NCBI GenBank assembly: GCA_900759665.1
Contig: CAAEWE010000072.1
Coordinates: 1-32,223 of the forward strand
From: Lachnospiraceae bacterium
GTDB taxonomy: Bacteria > Bacillota > Clostridia > Lachnospirales > Lachnospiraceae
DNA length: 32,223 nucleotides
Direction: 5' to 3'
The position numbers and the translations under genes were made by a program. Shown here piece after piece: positions 1-8,207 of this stretch (positions within the stretch are counted from its first letter, which is position 1; the number at the start of each line of letters is the position of its first letter). The notes below the pieces were generated by a model. That model searched no databases and was not told the DNA's origin. It was given only the letters and a program-made list of their open reading frames with translations.

Positions 1-421
1 ACCAAAATTGACGCAGATCAGTAGGATTTCTGAAAAGTCTTTGCTTTGCAATGTTTCGATGAATACGTGTCTGGACGACCAGGCCTCCTGGGTGGATCAG
101 CTATTTCGACAGGCACGCTCCCGCTACAGTGCGCTACGCAGCACTACATAGCATCCTATAAAACAGGATGCAAGTAGTGGCGAGCGCAAGTGCCTTACGA
201 AACACCTGAATCCCACCCGGAGGCACGTACGGGAAGACACGTTGATCGAACATCGAAACAGCAAAGCATATAGACTTTTCGAAATCCGTAAGTGACAAGA
301 CAATTTTGGTGCCACAGCTCACGGTTATTCAAAAAATCTAAAGCAAAAATCATATTTTACACTGCAAACATAAGAAATATTATGGGCACAGCTATATATT
401 ACATGTGCGTAGTTTGCATTG
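1..421. repeat. Long imperfect palindromic element, copy A (left end outside window)
   Basis: Non-coding DNA that folds back on itself. The outermost visible pair is ACCAAAATTG (1-10) with CAATTTTGGT (302-311). Further pairs are GGATTTC with GAAATCC, AAGTCT with AGACTT, GTTTCGATG with CATCGAAAC, ACGTGTCT with AGACACGT, and GCCTCC/GGGTGG with CCACCC/GGAGGC. The centre, near 110-200, carries smaller hairpins, including GCATCCT...AGGATGC. The right arm beyond 311 still matches the reverse complement of the left arm of the second copy (31889 onward), to about 419-421. If symmetric, the whole element would be about 530 bp. Short open frames here have no ribosome site and follow the palindrome. It could be a MITE-like mobile repeat or a large structured RNA. 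The repeat is seen directly; its function is unknown. Confidence 0.8.
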
Positions 422-456
422 TGAGACATAAAGTATCATTATTTTGCCCGAATCCA

Positions 457-485
457 TTGACTTCTTATGTAAACAATGTTATATT
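457..485 (+). promoter_or_regulatory. Predicted sigma-A promoter of the secreted LRR gene
   Basis: TTGACT (457-462), a 17-base spacer, then TATATT (480-485). It lies about 120 bases upstream of the start chosen at 605 and just outside the end of the palindromic element. Prediction from sequence only. Confidence 0.5.
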
Positions 486-604
486 TTGATATATAATAAC
501 GCCTATATGCACGAACGTAATCGAATTGTGCACGAAGGACTTCTTTGCGGATGGATAAGGAGCATTACGCAAAGGAAGGCAGGCCAGAGAAAGGAGAAAT
601 GTGT

Positions 605-3600
605 ATGAAGAAATTTTTTAAGCAACGAGGGAAAAAACTGACTGCAGTGGCGACAGCATTTGCACTACTGTGTACTGCCGGTGTATTGCCGGAGAATGTG
701 CGGCATGCATCTGCAGCGGAGAAAACTTCAGGTAGTCAGGCAGAGGAGCAGGTTCCGGAGGAGGATCAGACTTCCGGGGAAGGACTCGCTCTTACCAGGG
801 AGAATTTCCCGGACCGGGTTTTCCGGAGTTATTTACAAGGATATTGGAAAGAATGTGACAAAGATGGTGATGGCAAATTGTCTGATAAGGAATTGCATAG
901 CCTGACGATTTTCGAAACAAATGTGGATCAGAATGATGATTCGAGCTCAAAGATAAAAAGCCTCCGGGGAATTGAGAAACTAAAATATTTAGAAGAAGTG
1001 AAGGTATACGGCAACAGTATTCGCGGGGCATTAGATATCAGCGATTTATCTGCTCTGACGCGTCTTGAGTGTGGCAGAAATAAGATTACGTCTATTGTTT
1101 TGCCGGAGGAGAGCAAATTAAAGGTATTGGAATGCTCCTTGGATCCGATCACATTTCTGGATCTTAAAGGACAGACAGAACTGGAAGAGTTAGCTTGTCC
1201 AATGTCTTCTCTCAAAACCCTGGATCTTACGAACCAGACAAAGCTTGAATGGCTGAATGTAGGTAGCAGTGCGCTTACCAGTCTTATTTTGCCGGATCAC
1301 GAATTAATATATGGAAAAGAATGTAGTACGATTATGGCAGACCTGACACAGGATTATGTTGACTTCAATGATTCGACAGTTTTTCCGGGCTTTGATCTGA
1401 AACGGGTTCAGAACATACAGTTAAAAAAGGCCGGAGAGGAACCGGAGAAACTTTCCATGGACACATTAAAGGAGAAAAATTTCCGGATTGAAAGGTTGAA
1501 TTTGGGGGATGAGATCACCTATACCTATAATTGTGCCGCAGATCCTTCCAAGGATCCGATCAATATTGAATTTTCGTTACGTGTGGGGGCTTCTGGCTGG
1601 AGGAATCCTTATCCTCCGGCTTCCGGGGAGGGTCTGTATCCTCCGGAGTATGAAGAGGATCAAAAAATGTATTACGCTTCACCTCTGATCAAAAAACTGG
1701 GTGATATCACACTGATGGATGGATGGCAGTGGGAGGAAGGAACCGACACAGCAAAAAAGATAGAAGCAGGAAAGCTGACGACTGCTGCAGCCATATACAC
1801 AGCACAGGATGCTTATTATTATAGATCAAGTAAGTTAAATGCTGAAATTTCCATATGGGGCTGTACCCATCCTTCGGAAAGCGTCATACATCATGAGGTC
1901 AAGGCACCGACGCTCACAGAGAAGGGCAATATCGAATATTACGAATGTGAAGATTGTGGCGATTGTTACACACAGCCGGATGATTTTAGCAGCATTTTAT
2001 CCAAAGAGGAGACAGAGCTTCCGATCCTTTATCTGGCTGATGACGTGGAAAGCACCGAAAGCCGGATCGGTTACGGACAGAAAATTGACAATCTGGATAT
2101 TTTCAGGGTAAGGTGGAATGAGAATTCAGGGATAACACCGGTTTATATCCATTCTATGGAGATTGAAAAAGTGAGCTACCAGAAGGATGAAAATGCTGAC
2201 AAGGAAGAGATCTCTGGTAACAGCGGCTTTATTATGTATACCGTCCCGGCAGGCTCAAAGGTTTCCAAGGAGAATCCGGGAAAATCACTGGGAGGCGTAT
2301 GCTATTACGGCAAGGAGTTTCTAAAGCCGGGGAAATATTTTCTGGACGTAGCACTGTATGTTTCGGCATCGCTCAGTGAATTGGAGCAGGATCAGAGACA
2401 AAAGATTTCACTCCAGCGGACAATTATTATAGAGAAAAAGAAAGATACTCCGGGTATACCGGAAGCCTCTATGGAAGTACCATACACTACTAACGTAGTG
2501 GGGCAGATTTCACTGAAGGAGAATTGGAAATGGGCATCCGGAGACAGCGAAAAGGCATTGGCGGTAGGAGAAGCAGTGACGGTTACCGCAGAGTATACCG
2601 GAACAGATGCAGATCTGTATGAAAATACGGTGCAGGAAGTAATCATTACCAGACTGGCTTGCGATCATCCGGAGGATAAATTAGTTTTACAGAATGAGAA
2701 AGATAATGTATGCGGGAATGGATATACCGGAGATTCTTTCTGTACGCAGTGTAAGACAATTGTAAGACCGGGAGAGATGATTCCGGCACATCATGATCTG
2801 ACTTTAGTTCCGGCAAAGGCAGCCACGGACACAATGCCCGGAAATATGGCATATTATGTGTGCGGTGATTGTGGAAAATGTTTTGAGGATGAAGGTGGCA
2901 CGAAGGAAACCACAAAGGATAAGGTGACGATTCCGGCATTGGGCACACCGGTACCGAGTGTGACTCCGGTTCCGACATCGAAGGCAACTGCAGAGCCGTC
3001 ACCGACAAATCATCCGGCAGTCACAGAAGTTCCAACAAAGGAGCCGGTGAAGACCGGGACACCGGCGACAGAAATACCAACAAAAGAACCGGTTAAGACA
3101 GGGAACCCGGCGACAGCAGTTCCAACAAAAGAACCTGTTAAGACCGAAAACCCGGCGACAGCAGTTCCAACAAAAGAACCTGTTAAGACCGAAAACCCGG
3201 CGACAACAGTTCCAACAAAAGAACCTGTTAAGACCGAAAACCCGGCGACAGCAGTCCCGACGAAGGAGCCTGCTAAGACAGAGGAAACGACCCGGCAGCC
3301 GGTCACAACAGAGCCCGCACCGGCTCCGGTAACCCCGGATCTGCCCACACCGGGTCAGAGCATGGCACCGGAACCGAGCCAGACCCCGGCAGCCGCTGCA
3401 CCGGCACCGACGCAGACACCACAGTGGACTCCTATGGCGACATCTAAATTAAGCCAAAAGAAACCGGCAAGGAAAGGCAAGCTGATCACGGATTCCAAGG
3501 GCAACCGCTATAAAGTAACCAGCTCCAATGTAAAGAATCCCACAGTGACATTCTATTCTGCGAAAATGACTGCCAAAAAGGTCACGATGTCCCGATCTGT

Positions 3601-3913
3601 CCGGATTAACGGTGTCCGCTATTGTATCACGGCGGTTCGGAGCAGAGCTTTTGAGGGCCATAAGAAGGTGACATGTATCCGGCTTGGAAGCAAGGTCAAT
3701 AACATTGGGGACAGAGCATTTCGAAATTGTAAAAAGCTGGAGAAGCTTTATATCCAATCCTCCAAATTGAAACCGGAGGACATTGGCGAGCGCGTGTTTG
3801 AGAATGTTCCGAAGGACTTGAAGATTTATGTTCCAGAGAAAAAGAAGGACGAATATCGGAAGATGTTCCGGGAGAAGGGATTGGGAAAATTAATTTCGGT
3901 TAACTCCATTTAA
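605..3913 (+). CDS. Secreted LRR/EF-hand protein with Thr-Pro repeats and BspA-like C-terminus
   Basis: A predicted exported protein of 1102 residues. The start at 605 is chosen because AAGGAG (591-596) sits 8 bases before it; upstream TTG and ATG starts lack good spacing. A signal peptide (basic N-terminus, hydrophobic core near residues 12-25) is followed by an EF-hand-like loop at about 85-96 (DKDGDGKLSDKE) and leucine-rich repeats at about 105-225. Two modules with paired Cys and 'YYxCxxCG' motifs lie near residues 420-455 and 686-760. A low-complexity stalk with six 15-residue units (about 808-897) leads to BspA-type LRRs near 1004-1052. No LPXTG or SLH anchor is seen. Its role is unknown; a surface or secreted binding protein is likely. 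It has its own promoter and a strong downstream terminator, and converges on the DUF4179 gene. Confidence 0.85.
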   Translation: MKKFFKQRGKKLTAVATAFALLCTAGVLPENVRHASAAEKTSGSQAEEQVPEEDQTSGEGLALTRENFPDRVFRSYLQGYWKECDKDGDGKLSDKELHSLTIFETNVDQNDDSSSKIKSLRGIEKLKYLEEVKVYGNSIRGALDISDLSALTRLECGRNKITSIVLPEESKLKVLECSLDPITFLDLKGQTELEELACPMSSLKTLDLTNQTKLEWLNVGSSALTSLILPDHELIYGKECSTIMADLTQDYVDFNDSTVFPGFDLKRVQNIQLKKAGEEPEKLSMDTLKEKNFRIERLNLGDEITYTYNCAADPSKDPINIEFSLRVGASGWRNPYPPASGEGLYPPEYEEDQKMYYASPLIKKLGDITLMDGWQWEEGTDTAKKIEAGKLTTAAAIYTAQDAYYYRSSKLNAEISIWGCTHPSESVIHHEVKAPTLTEKGNIEYYECEDCGDCYTQPDDFSSILSKEETELPILYLADDVESTESRIGYGQKIDNLDIFRVRWNENSGITPVYIHSMEIEKVSYQKDENADKEEISGNSGFIMYTVPAGSKVSKENPGKSLGGVCYYGKEFLKPGKYFLDVALYVSASLSELEQDQRQKISLQRTIIIEKKKDTPGIPEASMEVPYTTNVVGQISLKENWKWASGDSEKALAVGEAVTVTAEYTGTDADLYENTVQEVIITRLACDHPEDKLVLQNEKDNVCGNGYTGDSFCTQCKTIVRPGEMIPAHHDLTLVPAKAATDTMPGNMAYYVCGDCGKCFEDEGGTKETTKDKVTIPALGTPVPSVTPVPTSKATAEPSPTNHPAVTEVPTKEPVKTGTPATEIPTKEPVKTGNPATAVPTKEPVKTENPATAVPTKEPVKTENPATTVPTKEPVKTENPATAVPTKEPAKTEETTRQPVTTEPAPAPVTPDLPTPGQSMAPEPSQTPAAAAPAPTQTPQWTPMATSKLSQKKPARKGKLITDSKGNRYKVTSSNVKNPTVTFYSAKMTAKKVTMSRSVRINGVRYCITAVRSRAFEGHKKVTCIRLGSKVNNIGDRAFRNCKKLEKLYIQSSKLKPEDIGERVFENVPKDLKIYVPEKKKDEYRKMFREKGLGKLISVNSI
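3026..3295 (+). repeat. 45-bp in-frame tandem repeat (six units)
   Basis: Six units of 45 bases encode (A/E/T)(V/I)PTKEPVKT(E/G)xPAT-like peptides in the stalk of the secreted LRR protein. Units three to five are almost identical at DNA level, so recent slippage or unequal exchange is likely. All units keep the reading frame. Confidence 0.9.
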
Positions 3914-3951
3914 CTCCTAGCATTAGATGGTTTACATCTATAAATGAAAAG

Positions 3952-3993
3952 AAGCCGTATATCGAGATTTTTCTTGATATACGGTTTCTTTTT
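3952..3993 (+). terminator. Rho-independent terminator after secreted LRR gene (possibly bidirectional)
   Basis: A perfect 9-bp stem, CCGTATATC (3955-3963) with GATATACGG (3976-3984), is extended by A-T pairs and followed by TTTCTTTTT. On the other strand the stem is followed by CTTCTTTTC, so it may also end the convergent sigma/DUF4179 transcript. Confidence 0.85.
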
Positions 3994-4062
3994 GGTATAA
4001 CAGCTTTCGGAAGGCGGAATGCCGGCTTTGGTTCTGATTGTATCAAAAAGGATCGCAAAGCC

Positions 4063-5532
4063 TTAATCCATATATTCGAAGAATGGCAGGATGTTGGAAA
4101 TATACCGGTTCATGATATCGGAAAATTCCCTAAGCTGTGCCTCTGTCTGACACTCGCCGTAATCAATGGTATAGGTATATCCGTTGTGGAAACCGATATA
4201 GGTCATCATCGGGTTTAAATCTTCCATTTCGGAACGGCTGAAGCTGCCTTTCAGACGATGAATGGTAAAGAGTGGCATCCTGGCACCGCCGCGTCTGCCG
4301 ACAAAGGTTACTGTGGATTCGCTGCATCCAAAATCCGTGTTTTTGACATCCTTCTGTTCCTTCAGTGTGACAATGGAAGCAACGCTTTCCGGCAGTTCCA
4401 CATAGCATTTGGCTGCGTTGCTGCTGAGGCGGATCCGTTTATCGTTTGCCTCGCTCTCGTGCAGTGTGATGGTGCGGCCGCCAAAGGTAACACTGGCAAT
4501 GGTTTTGGTATCGACGATCTGATGGAAACCAATGCGTTTGTAGCCTTCTGTTTTTTCGCTGCCCCAGCTTTCGGTCACAATGTCCTCATAGCGGCTGTCA
4601 ATACGGCTGCCGTCAGTAAACTGGATGACCAGCCGGTCAGACTTCTCATATTTGTCCCATTCCTTTTCAGTGAAATGGGTCTTGCCCTGCTTCGTGATCT
4701 TAAAATGAGCGGTCAGGGAAAGAGGAGAAATCGTGAGATCCGTCCAAAGTCCTTGGGAATCCATAAGGGATATTTTTTTGTCTATTGTGATCTGTTCCGG
4801 CTCGGCATTGGTCTGATAATCCCATGAGAGCTTCCAGTCTCCTTCCTGAAGCGTAACAAATTTATTGTGTTCATTGCGATATCCAATGTTTTGCAGGGAC
4901 AATACAATGTGGCTCCCGTTGATATTGACGTCTTCTCCTTCCCGGTTCACACCGCTCACCAGTAATGGAAATTTGGTGATGCCATTGTCCACGGCACTGC
5001 TGTCGATGTCATCGGCCGTGTAATCATAGTTTGCTCCATCCTTGCCTGTAATGGAAAGGTCTGTATTCTGGAATGTTAACGTGTAAGGCACATCTTTTAC
5101 ACCGGAGGCGTCGATCACGGCATAAAATCCCGACTGATCCCCAATGGTCTGTGTGAGATCCAGTTTAATGCCGTTGGATTCTGCGGATGATTCAACATTT
5201 GTAGTGAGTTTTTCGGCAGTCTGCTGTGATTTGTTGTCGTAAATCTGAAAAAAGTTTTTAATACTGTCATCCAGACCAAAGGCGGCAAATGCAGTAGCCC
5301 CCACCATACAGACAACGCATGCGGCTGCGGCGGCAGCCAACGGTTTGTAATATTTTCTCCAAAAAGACGGATGTTTTACTACCTGGGACTCTGCTTTTGT
5401 TTCCCCCTGAATTTTCTGCATTGTCCGCTGGTGGATCCGCTGAATTTCTTCTTCTGTCAATGAAATTTTTTCCCCTTCCGCATCTGCGTGATACTGTGGC
5501 ATTTCGTTTAATAAGTCTTCTATATTTTTCAT
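4063..5532 (-). CDS. DUF4179-type membrane protein, probable anti-sigma factor
   Basis: A 489-residue single-pass membrane protein. The start at 5532 is supported by AAAGGAG about 6 bases upstream; the longer frame reaching 5586 has no ribosome site. A cytoplasmic N-terminal region (about 1-60) precedes one transmembrane helix (about 64-85, Ala-rich after 'YYKPLAAAAA'). A large, probably extracytoplasmic, beta-rich region follows, ending in 'NRYISNILPFFEYMD'. This layout matches DUF4179 proteins, which in Clostridia are encoded directly after ECF sigma factors and are thought to act as their membrane-bound anti-sigma factors. The ECF gene ends 63 bases upstream on the same strand, so the two probably form one transcript. 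No zinc-binding anti-sigma (ZAS) His/Cys motif was seen, so the anti-sigma role rests on context. Confidence 0.8.
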   Translation of the reverse strand: MKNIEDLLNEMPQYHADAEGEKISLTEEEIQRIHQRTMQKIQGETKAESQVVKHPSFWRKYYKPLAAAAAACVVCMVGATAFAAFGLDDSIKNFFQIYDNKSQQTAEKLTTNVESSAESNGIKLDLTQTIGDQSGFYAVIDASGVKDVPYTLTFQNTDLSITGKDGANYDYTADDIDSSAVDNGITKFPLLVSGVNREGEDVNINGSHIVLSLQNIGYRNEHNKFVTLQEGDWKLSWDYQTNAEPEQITIDKKISLMDSQGLWTDLTISPLSLTAHFKITKQGKTHFTEKEWDKYEKSDRLVIQFTDGSRIDSRYEDIVTESWGSEKTEGYKRIGFHQIVDTKTIASVTFGGRTITLHESEANDKRIRLSSNAAKCYVELPESVASIVTLKEQKDVKNTDFGCSESTVTFVGRRGGARMPLFTIHRLKGSFSRSEMEDLNPMMTYIGFHNGYTYTIDYGECQTEAQLREFSDIMNRYISNILPFFEYMD

Positions 5533-5595
5533 AAGGCACTCCTTTCCGGCTGCATCGAAATCCCCCGGTTCCGGCAGCCCTGGCAAATGGCAGTT

Positions 5596-6156
5596 TCAGG
5601 CGACATCCACGCCGCACCGGACCAACTGCTGTTTTAAACGGTTTCTTCCCCGTGTTAATTTGTTTTCTACCGTTTTTGCCTTTAATGTCAGTTTATCAGC
5701 GATCTCCTTAATGGAATGCTGATAGAAATACCGGTAAATAAAGATTTCCCGGTCCGGACTTTTCATGGAACCGATCAACTGATACAAAACAGCATATTCC
5801 GACCGGCAGATGATCTGCTCCTCCACATTTTCCCCCGATACCAGCTCTCCGGCGGTATCAATATCCTGTGCAGGCTGTTTCTTTGCCAGACTGCGCCGGC
5901 GGTTTAGTGCTGTGCGTCTTGCGATTCCATATAAATATTCTCTCAGTCCGTGACCTTCTGTCAGTTGGATCTTGTCTTTGGCTTGCCATAATCCCACAAA
6001 GGTGTCGGACACGGTTTCCTCGATGTCCTCTTTGCTGTATCCGGACAATATGGAGCGGCAGATCGTTTTCACTGCGGATCCGTATTGTCTGATGACCAGC
6101 TCCATGCCCAGTGAAACGTCTTCGTTCAGGCAATCTAACAGCTCCCGTTCTTCCAT
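5596..6156 (-). CDS. ECF-family RNA polymerase sigma factor
   Basis: 186 residues, the usual size for a sigma-70 family ECF factor. A region-2 segment lies at about 20-85 ('DIEETVSDTFVGLWQAKDKI' is the core-binding/-10 part). The region-4 helix-turn-helix is at about 130-178 ('SPDREIFIYRYFYQHSIKEI' and following, ending in 'TRGRNRLKQQL'). Start at 6156, with AAGGGGGA upstream. It should direct RNA polymerase to a small regulon and be held by the DUF4179 protein encoded downstream. A typical ECF self-promoter was not recognised in the 91 bases upstream, so its targets cannot be named from the window. Confidence 0.9.
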   Translation of the reverse strand: MEERELLDCLNEDVSLGMELVIRQYGSAVKTICRSILSGYSKEDIEETVSDTFVGLWQAKDKIQLTEGHGLREYLYGIARRTALNRRRSLAKKQPAQDIDTAGELVSGENVEEQIICRSEYAVLYQLIGSMKSPDREIFIYRYFYQHSIKEIADKLTLKAKTVENKLTRGRNRLKQQLVRCGVDVA

Positions 6157-6247
6157 TTGTTTTTCCCCCTTTATCCTGCTCTTGAAAGATCTTTCACTTA
6201 TCTATTGGTCAGGAAGCACTCAAATCACTCATATCATTTAAAAGAAA

Positions 6248-7579
6248 TCAAACATAATGGTATTCTTGTCGTTTCCGGATGAGGAAGGTCACTGTCACAA
6301 AAAGCGTCAGCAGCTCTGCGGTGGCAACCGACAGCCAGATTCCATTGATGCCGAAAAAGACAGGAAGTATAAATACAACTCCAAGCTGGAATACCAGTGT
6401 CCGCAGGAAGGAGATAACCGCAGAGATCAGTCCGTTGTTCAGTGCCGTAAAGAAGGAGGAGCCATAGATATTGAAGCCGTTGATCAGGAAGGTGACACAG
6501 AACAGGCGGAAGCCGGTATAGGTCATTTGGAATAACTCTTTATCATAGCCAACGAAAATACGGGCGATCGGGGAGGCGATGCTCTGCGCCGTAACGGTCA
6601 GAAGAATGCCGCAGATGCTCACCAGAGTGAGACTTTTGCGGAACAGATTTTTTAACTCATCATGGTTTCCGGCTCCGTAGTGATAGCTGACGATCGGGGC
6701 ACTGCCGATGGAGTAACCGAAGAAGACCGCCGCAAATATAAAGTTGGCATACATGATCGTGCCGTAGGCAGCCACACCGTTTTCTCCGGCAAGTTTCATA
6801 AGCTGCAGGTTATACATGGCACCGACAATAGAGTTGGAAAGATTTGTCATCAGCTCGGAGGAACCGTTGGTACAGGCCTTGAGCAGAACTTTTCCATCAA
6901 AATGTGTTTTGCCCAGATGGAGGATTGCTTCTTTGCGGCGTGCAAAATAGAGTATCGGGAAGAAGCCGCCGATCAGCTCGCCGCAGGAGGTAGCAATGGC
7001 TGCTCCCGCAATGCCCCAGCCAAACACGGCGATAAACAGGTAGTCAAGAACAATATTGGTGATGCCGGCGATAACGATCACGGCAAGTCCAAGTTTTGGT
7101 TTTTCTGCGGCAACAAAAAAGCTCTGGAAGGCATTCTGCAGCATAAATGGAGCCAGTGTGATAAAGCCCAGTCTGCCGTAGATAGTGCAGTTGCGCAGGA
7201 GATCGCCCTCAGCACCCAGAAGTCTTGCCACGGCAGGCGTCAAGGCGATACCGGCGATGCTCAGGAACACGCCCCCGAGAGCGGTAACATATACCAGCAT
7301 AGAGAAGTATTCGCTTGCTTTCTGATTCTTTCCCTCGCCCAGAGTCTTTGCGACGATGGCACTTCCTCCGGTACCCATCATAAAGCCCAGGGCAGATAAT
7401 GCCATAATAAACGGGGAGATCAGGTTGATGGCAGCAAAGGCGGTCTTTCCTACATAATTGGATACAAACAGTCCGTCGATCACCACATAGATAGAGGTGA
7501 AGATCATCATGATCACCGATGGATAAACAAATAATAAAAGTTTTTTAAACGTAAAATGTTCGGATAATTGTATTTTCAT
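6248..7579 (-). CDS. MATE-family efflux transporter (MarR-linked)
   Basis: A multi-pass membrane protein of 443 residues with the two-bundle, 12-helix pattern of MATE exporters, which use a sodium or proton gradient to export cationic drugs or metabolites. Typical N-terminal features are 'YPSVIMMIFTSIYVVIDGLF' and 'SNYVGKTAFAAINLISP'. Start at 7579: GAAAGGA lies just upstream, inside the last codons of marR, and only one base separates the marR stop from this ATG, so the two are translationally coupled. The longer frame to 7660 runs into marR and is rejected. Expression should follow the MarR-controlled promoter at 8090-8118. The substrate cannot be told from sequence. Confidence 0.9.
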   Translation of the reverse strand: MKIQLSEHFTFKKLLLFVYPSVIMMIFTSIYVVIDGLFVSNYVGKTAFAAINLISPFIMALSALGFMMGTGGSAIVAKTLGEGKNQKASEYFSMLVYVTALGGVFLSIAGIALTPAVARLLGAEGDLLRNCTIYGRLGFITLAPFMLQNAFQSFFVAAEKPKLGLAVIVIAGITNIVLDYLFIAVFGWGIAGAAIATSCGELIGGFFPILYFARRKEAILHLGKTHFDGKVLLKACTNGSSELMTNLSNSIVGAMYNLQLMKLAGENGVAAYGTIMYANFIFAAVFFGYSIGSAPIVSYHYGAGNHDELKNLFRKSLTLVSICGILLTVTAQSIASPIARIFVGYDKELFQMTYTGFRLFCVTFLINGFNIYGSSFFTALNNGLISAVISFLRTLVFQLGVVFILPVFFGINGIWLSVATAELLTLFVTVTFLIRKRQEYHYV

Positions 7580-7580
7580 T

Positions 7581-8042
7581 TTATTCCTTTCTGCGGATTT
7601 CCAGAAATTCATTCCGCAATGCGATGTTATATTTTTGGTAGAGCTTAAGCATCTGCTCACATTCCTCGGATGTCAGGGCATCTAATGCCTTGTTTTCTGC
7701 TTTGATCACGGGATAGATCTTCTCCTGCATCACATGCTGTCCCTCATCCGTGAGAAAAATCTGCATGCTCCGGCCTTTTCCGGGAACCAGTTTGATCCAT
7801 CCTTCCTTCTCCAGCTTTCGGATCGAAGAGTTGATGGTCTGCTTTGGAATGCATGAGGTCTTGCAGATATCCCGTTGGAGACAGCCGTCTCCCAGCATAA
7901 AAATACCGTATAAAATGTCAAATGCACTGTCCGACAGGGATGTGTTGAGAGCAGCTTCGTGGTAAAGGTCATCCAGCTCCTTGTAGAGGTGGTTGAATTC
8001 CATCTGAACCTTGCTCATATATGGTTTTGAGGGTGTTTTCAT
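7581..8042 (-). CDS. MarR-family transcriptional regulator
   Basis: 153 residues with the MarR winged-helix layout: a dimerisation helix ('MEFNHLYKELDDLYHEAAL'), recognition region ('CIPKQTINSSIRKLEKEGWI'), wing ('VPGKGRSMQIFLTDEG') and C-terminal dimerisation helix. The ATG at 8042 is preferred because GAAAGG lies 9 bases before it; the ATG at 8051 directly abuts that site. MarR proteins usually repress their own operon and release DNA on ligand binding. Two near-identical imperfect palindromes overlap the upstream promoter, as expected for autoregulation. The only other gene in the operon is the coupled MATE exporter, so it probably senses the exporter's substrate. Confidence 0.9.
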   Translation of the reverse strand: MKTPSKPYMSKVQMEFNHLYKELDDLYHEAALNTSLSDSAFDILYGIFMLGDGCLQRDICKTSCIPKQTINSSIRKLEKEGWIKLVPGKGRSMQIFLTDEGQHVMQEKIYPVIKAENKALDALTSEECEQMLKLYQKYNIALRNEFLEIRRKE

Positions 8043-8064
8043 ATGCACCATCCTTTCTAAAATA

Positions 8065-8118
8065 AGTCTGATTTCGTACTTGAGAATATATTATAGTCCG
8101 ATTTCGTACTTGCGTCAA
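8065..8118 (-). promoter_or_regulatory. Promoter of marR-MATE operon with two MarR-like operators
   Basis: On the minus strand TTGACG (8113-8118), 17 bases, TATAAT (8090-8095): close to sigma-A consensus. An 18-base direct repeat, AGT(C/T)(C/T)GATTTCGTACTTG-like, occurs at 8065-8082 and 8095-8112, offset by 30 bases (about three helical turns). Each copy contains an imperfect palindrome of the form AGTNCGA..TCGNACT, the usual MarR operator shape. One copy fills the -35/-10 spacer and the other lies just past the -10, so bound repressor would block polymerase. Confidence 0.8.
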
Positions 8119-8136
8119 GGGGGGATGCTTTTTTTC

Positions 8137-8165
8137 TTGCTATCTGTATACCGAAATGGTACTAT
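8137..8165 (+). promoter_or_regulatory. Possible promoter of uracil permease gene
   Basis: TTGCTA (8137-8142), 17 bases, TACTAT (8160-8165), 42 bases before the start at 8208. A moderate match. No PyrR- or riboswitch-like hairpin was recognised in the leader. Confidence 0.35.
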
Positions 8166-8207
8166 TATCTTTAGATAAAATATAAGATAAGAGGTACAGT
8201 AAAAGCT

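Noticed and set aside
124..489. Small open frames on both strands within palindrome copy A
   Set aside because: No ribosome sites; they follow the palindrome and are not matched by open frames in copy B.
3010..3348. Antisense frame with Gly/Val/Thr repeats
   Set aside because: Mirror reading of the 45-bp repeat in the secreted protein gene; no start signal.
605..3913. LPXTG sortase anchor on the secreted LRR protein (also sought in the BspA-type protein)
   Set aside because: No LPXTG-helix-basic tail at either C-terminus, so the attachment mode is unknown.
4258..4827. 189-codon frame opposite the DUF4179 gene
   Set aside because: Lies fully inside a well-supported gene and shows no own signals.
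6184..6195. Perfect 12-base palindrome GAAAGATCTTTC upstream of the ECF sigma gene
   Set aside because: Short, AT-rich and single; could be an operator, but chance is as likely.
8119..8207. Riboswitch or attenuator in the uracil permease leader
   Set aside because: The leader is under 90 bases and shows no terminator/anti-terminator hairpins or known motif.
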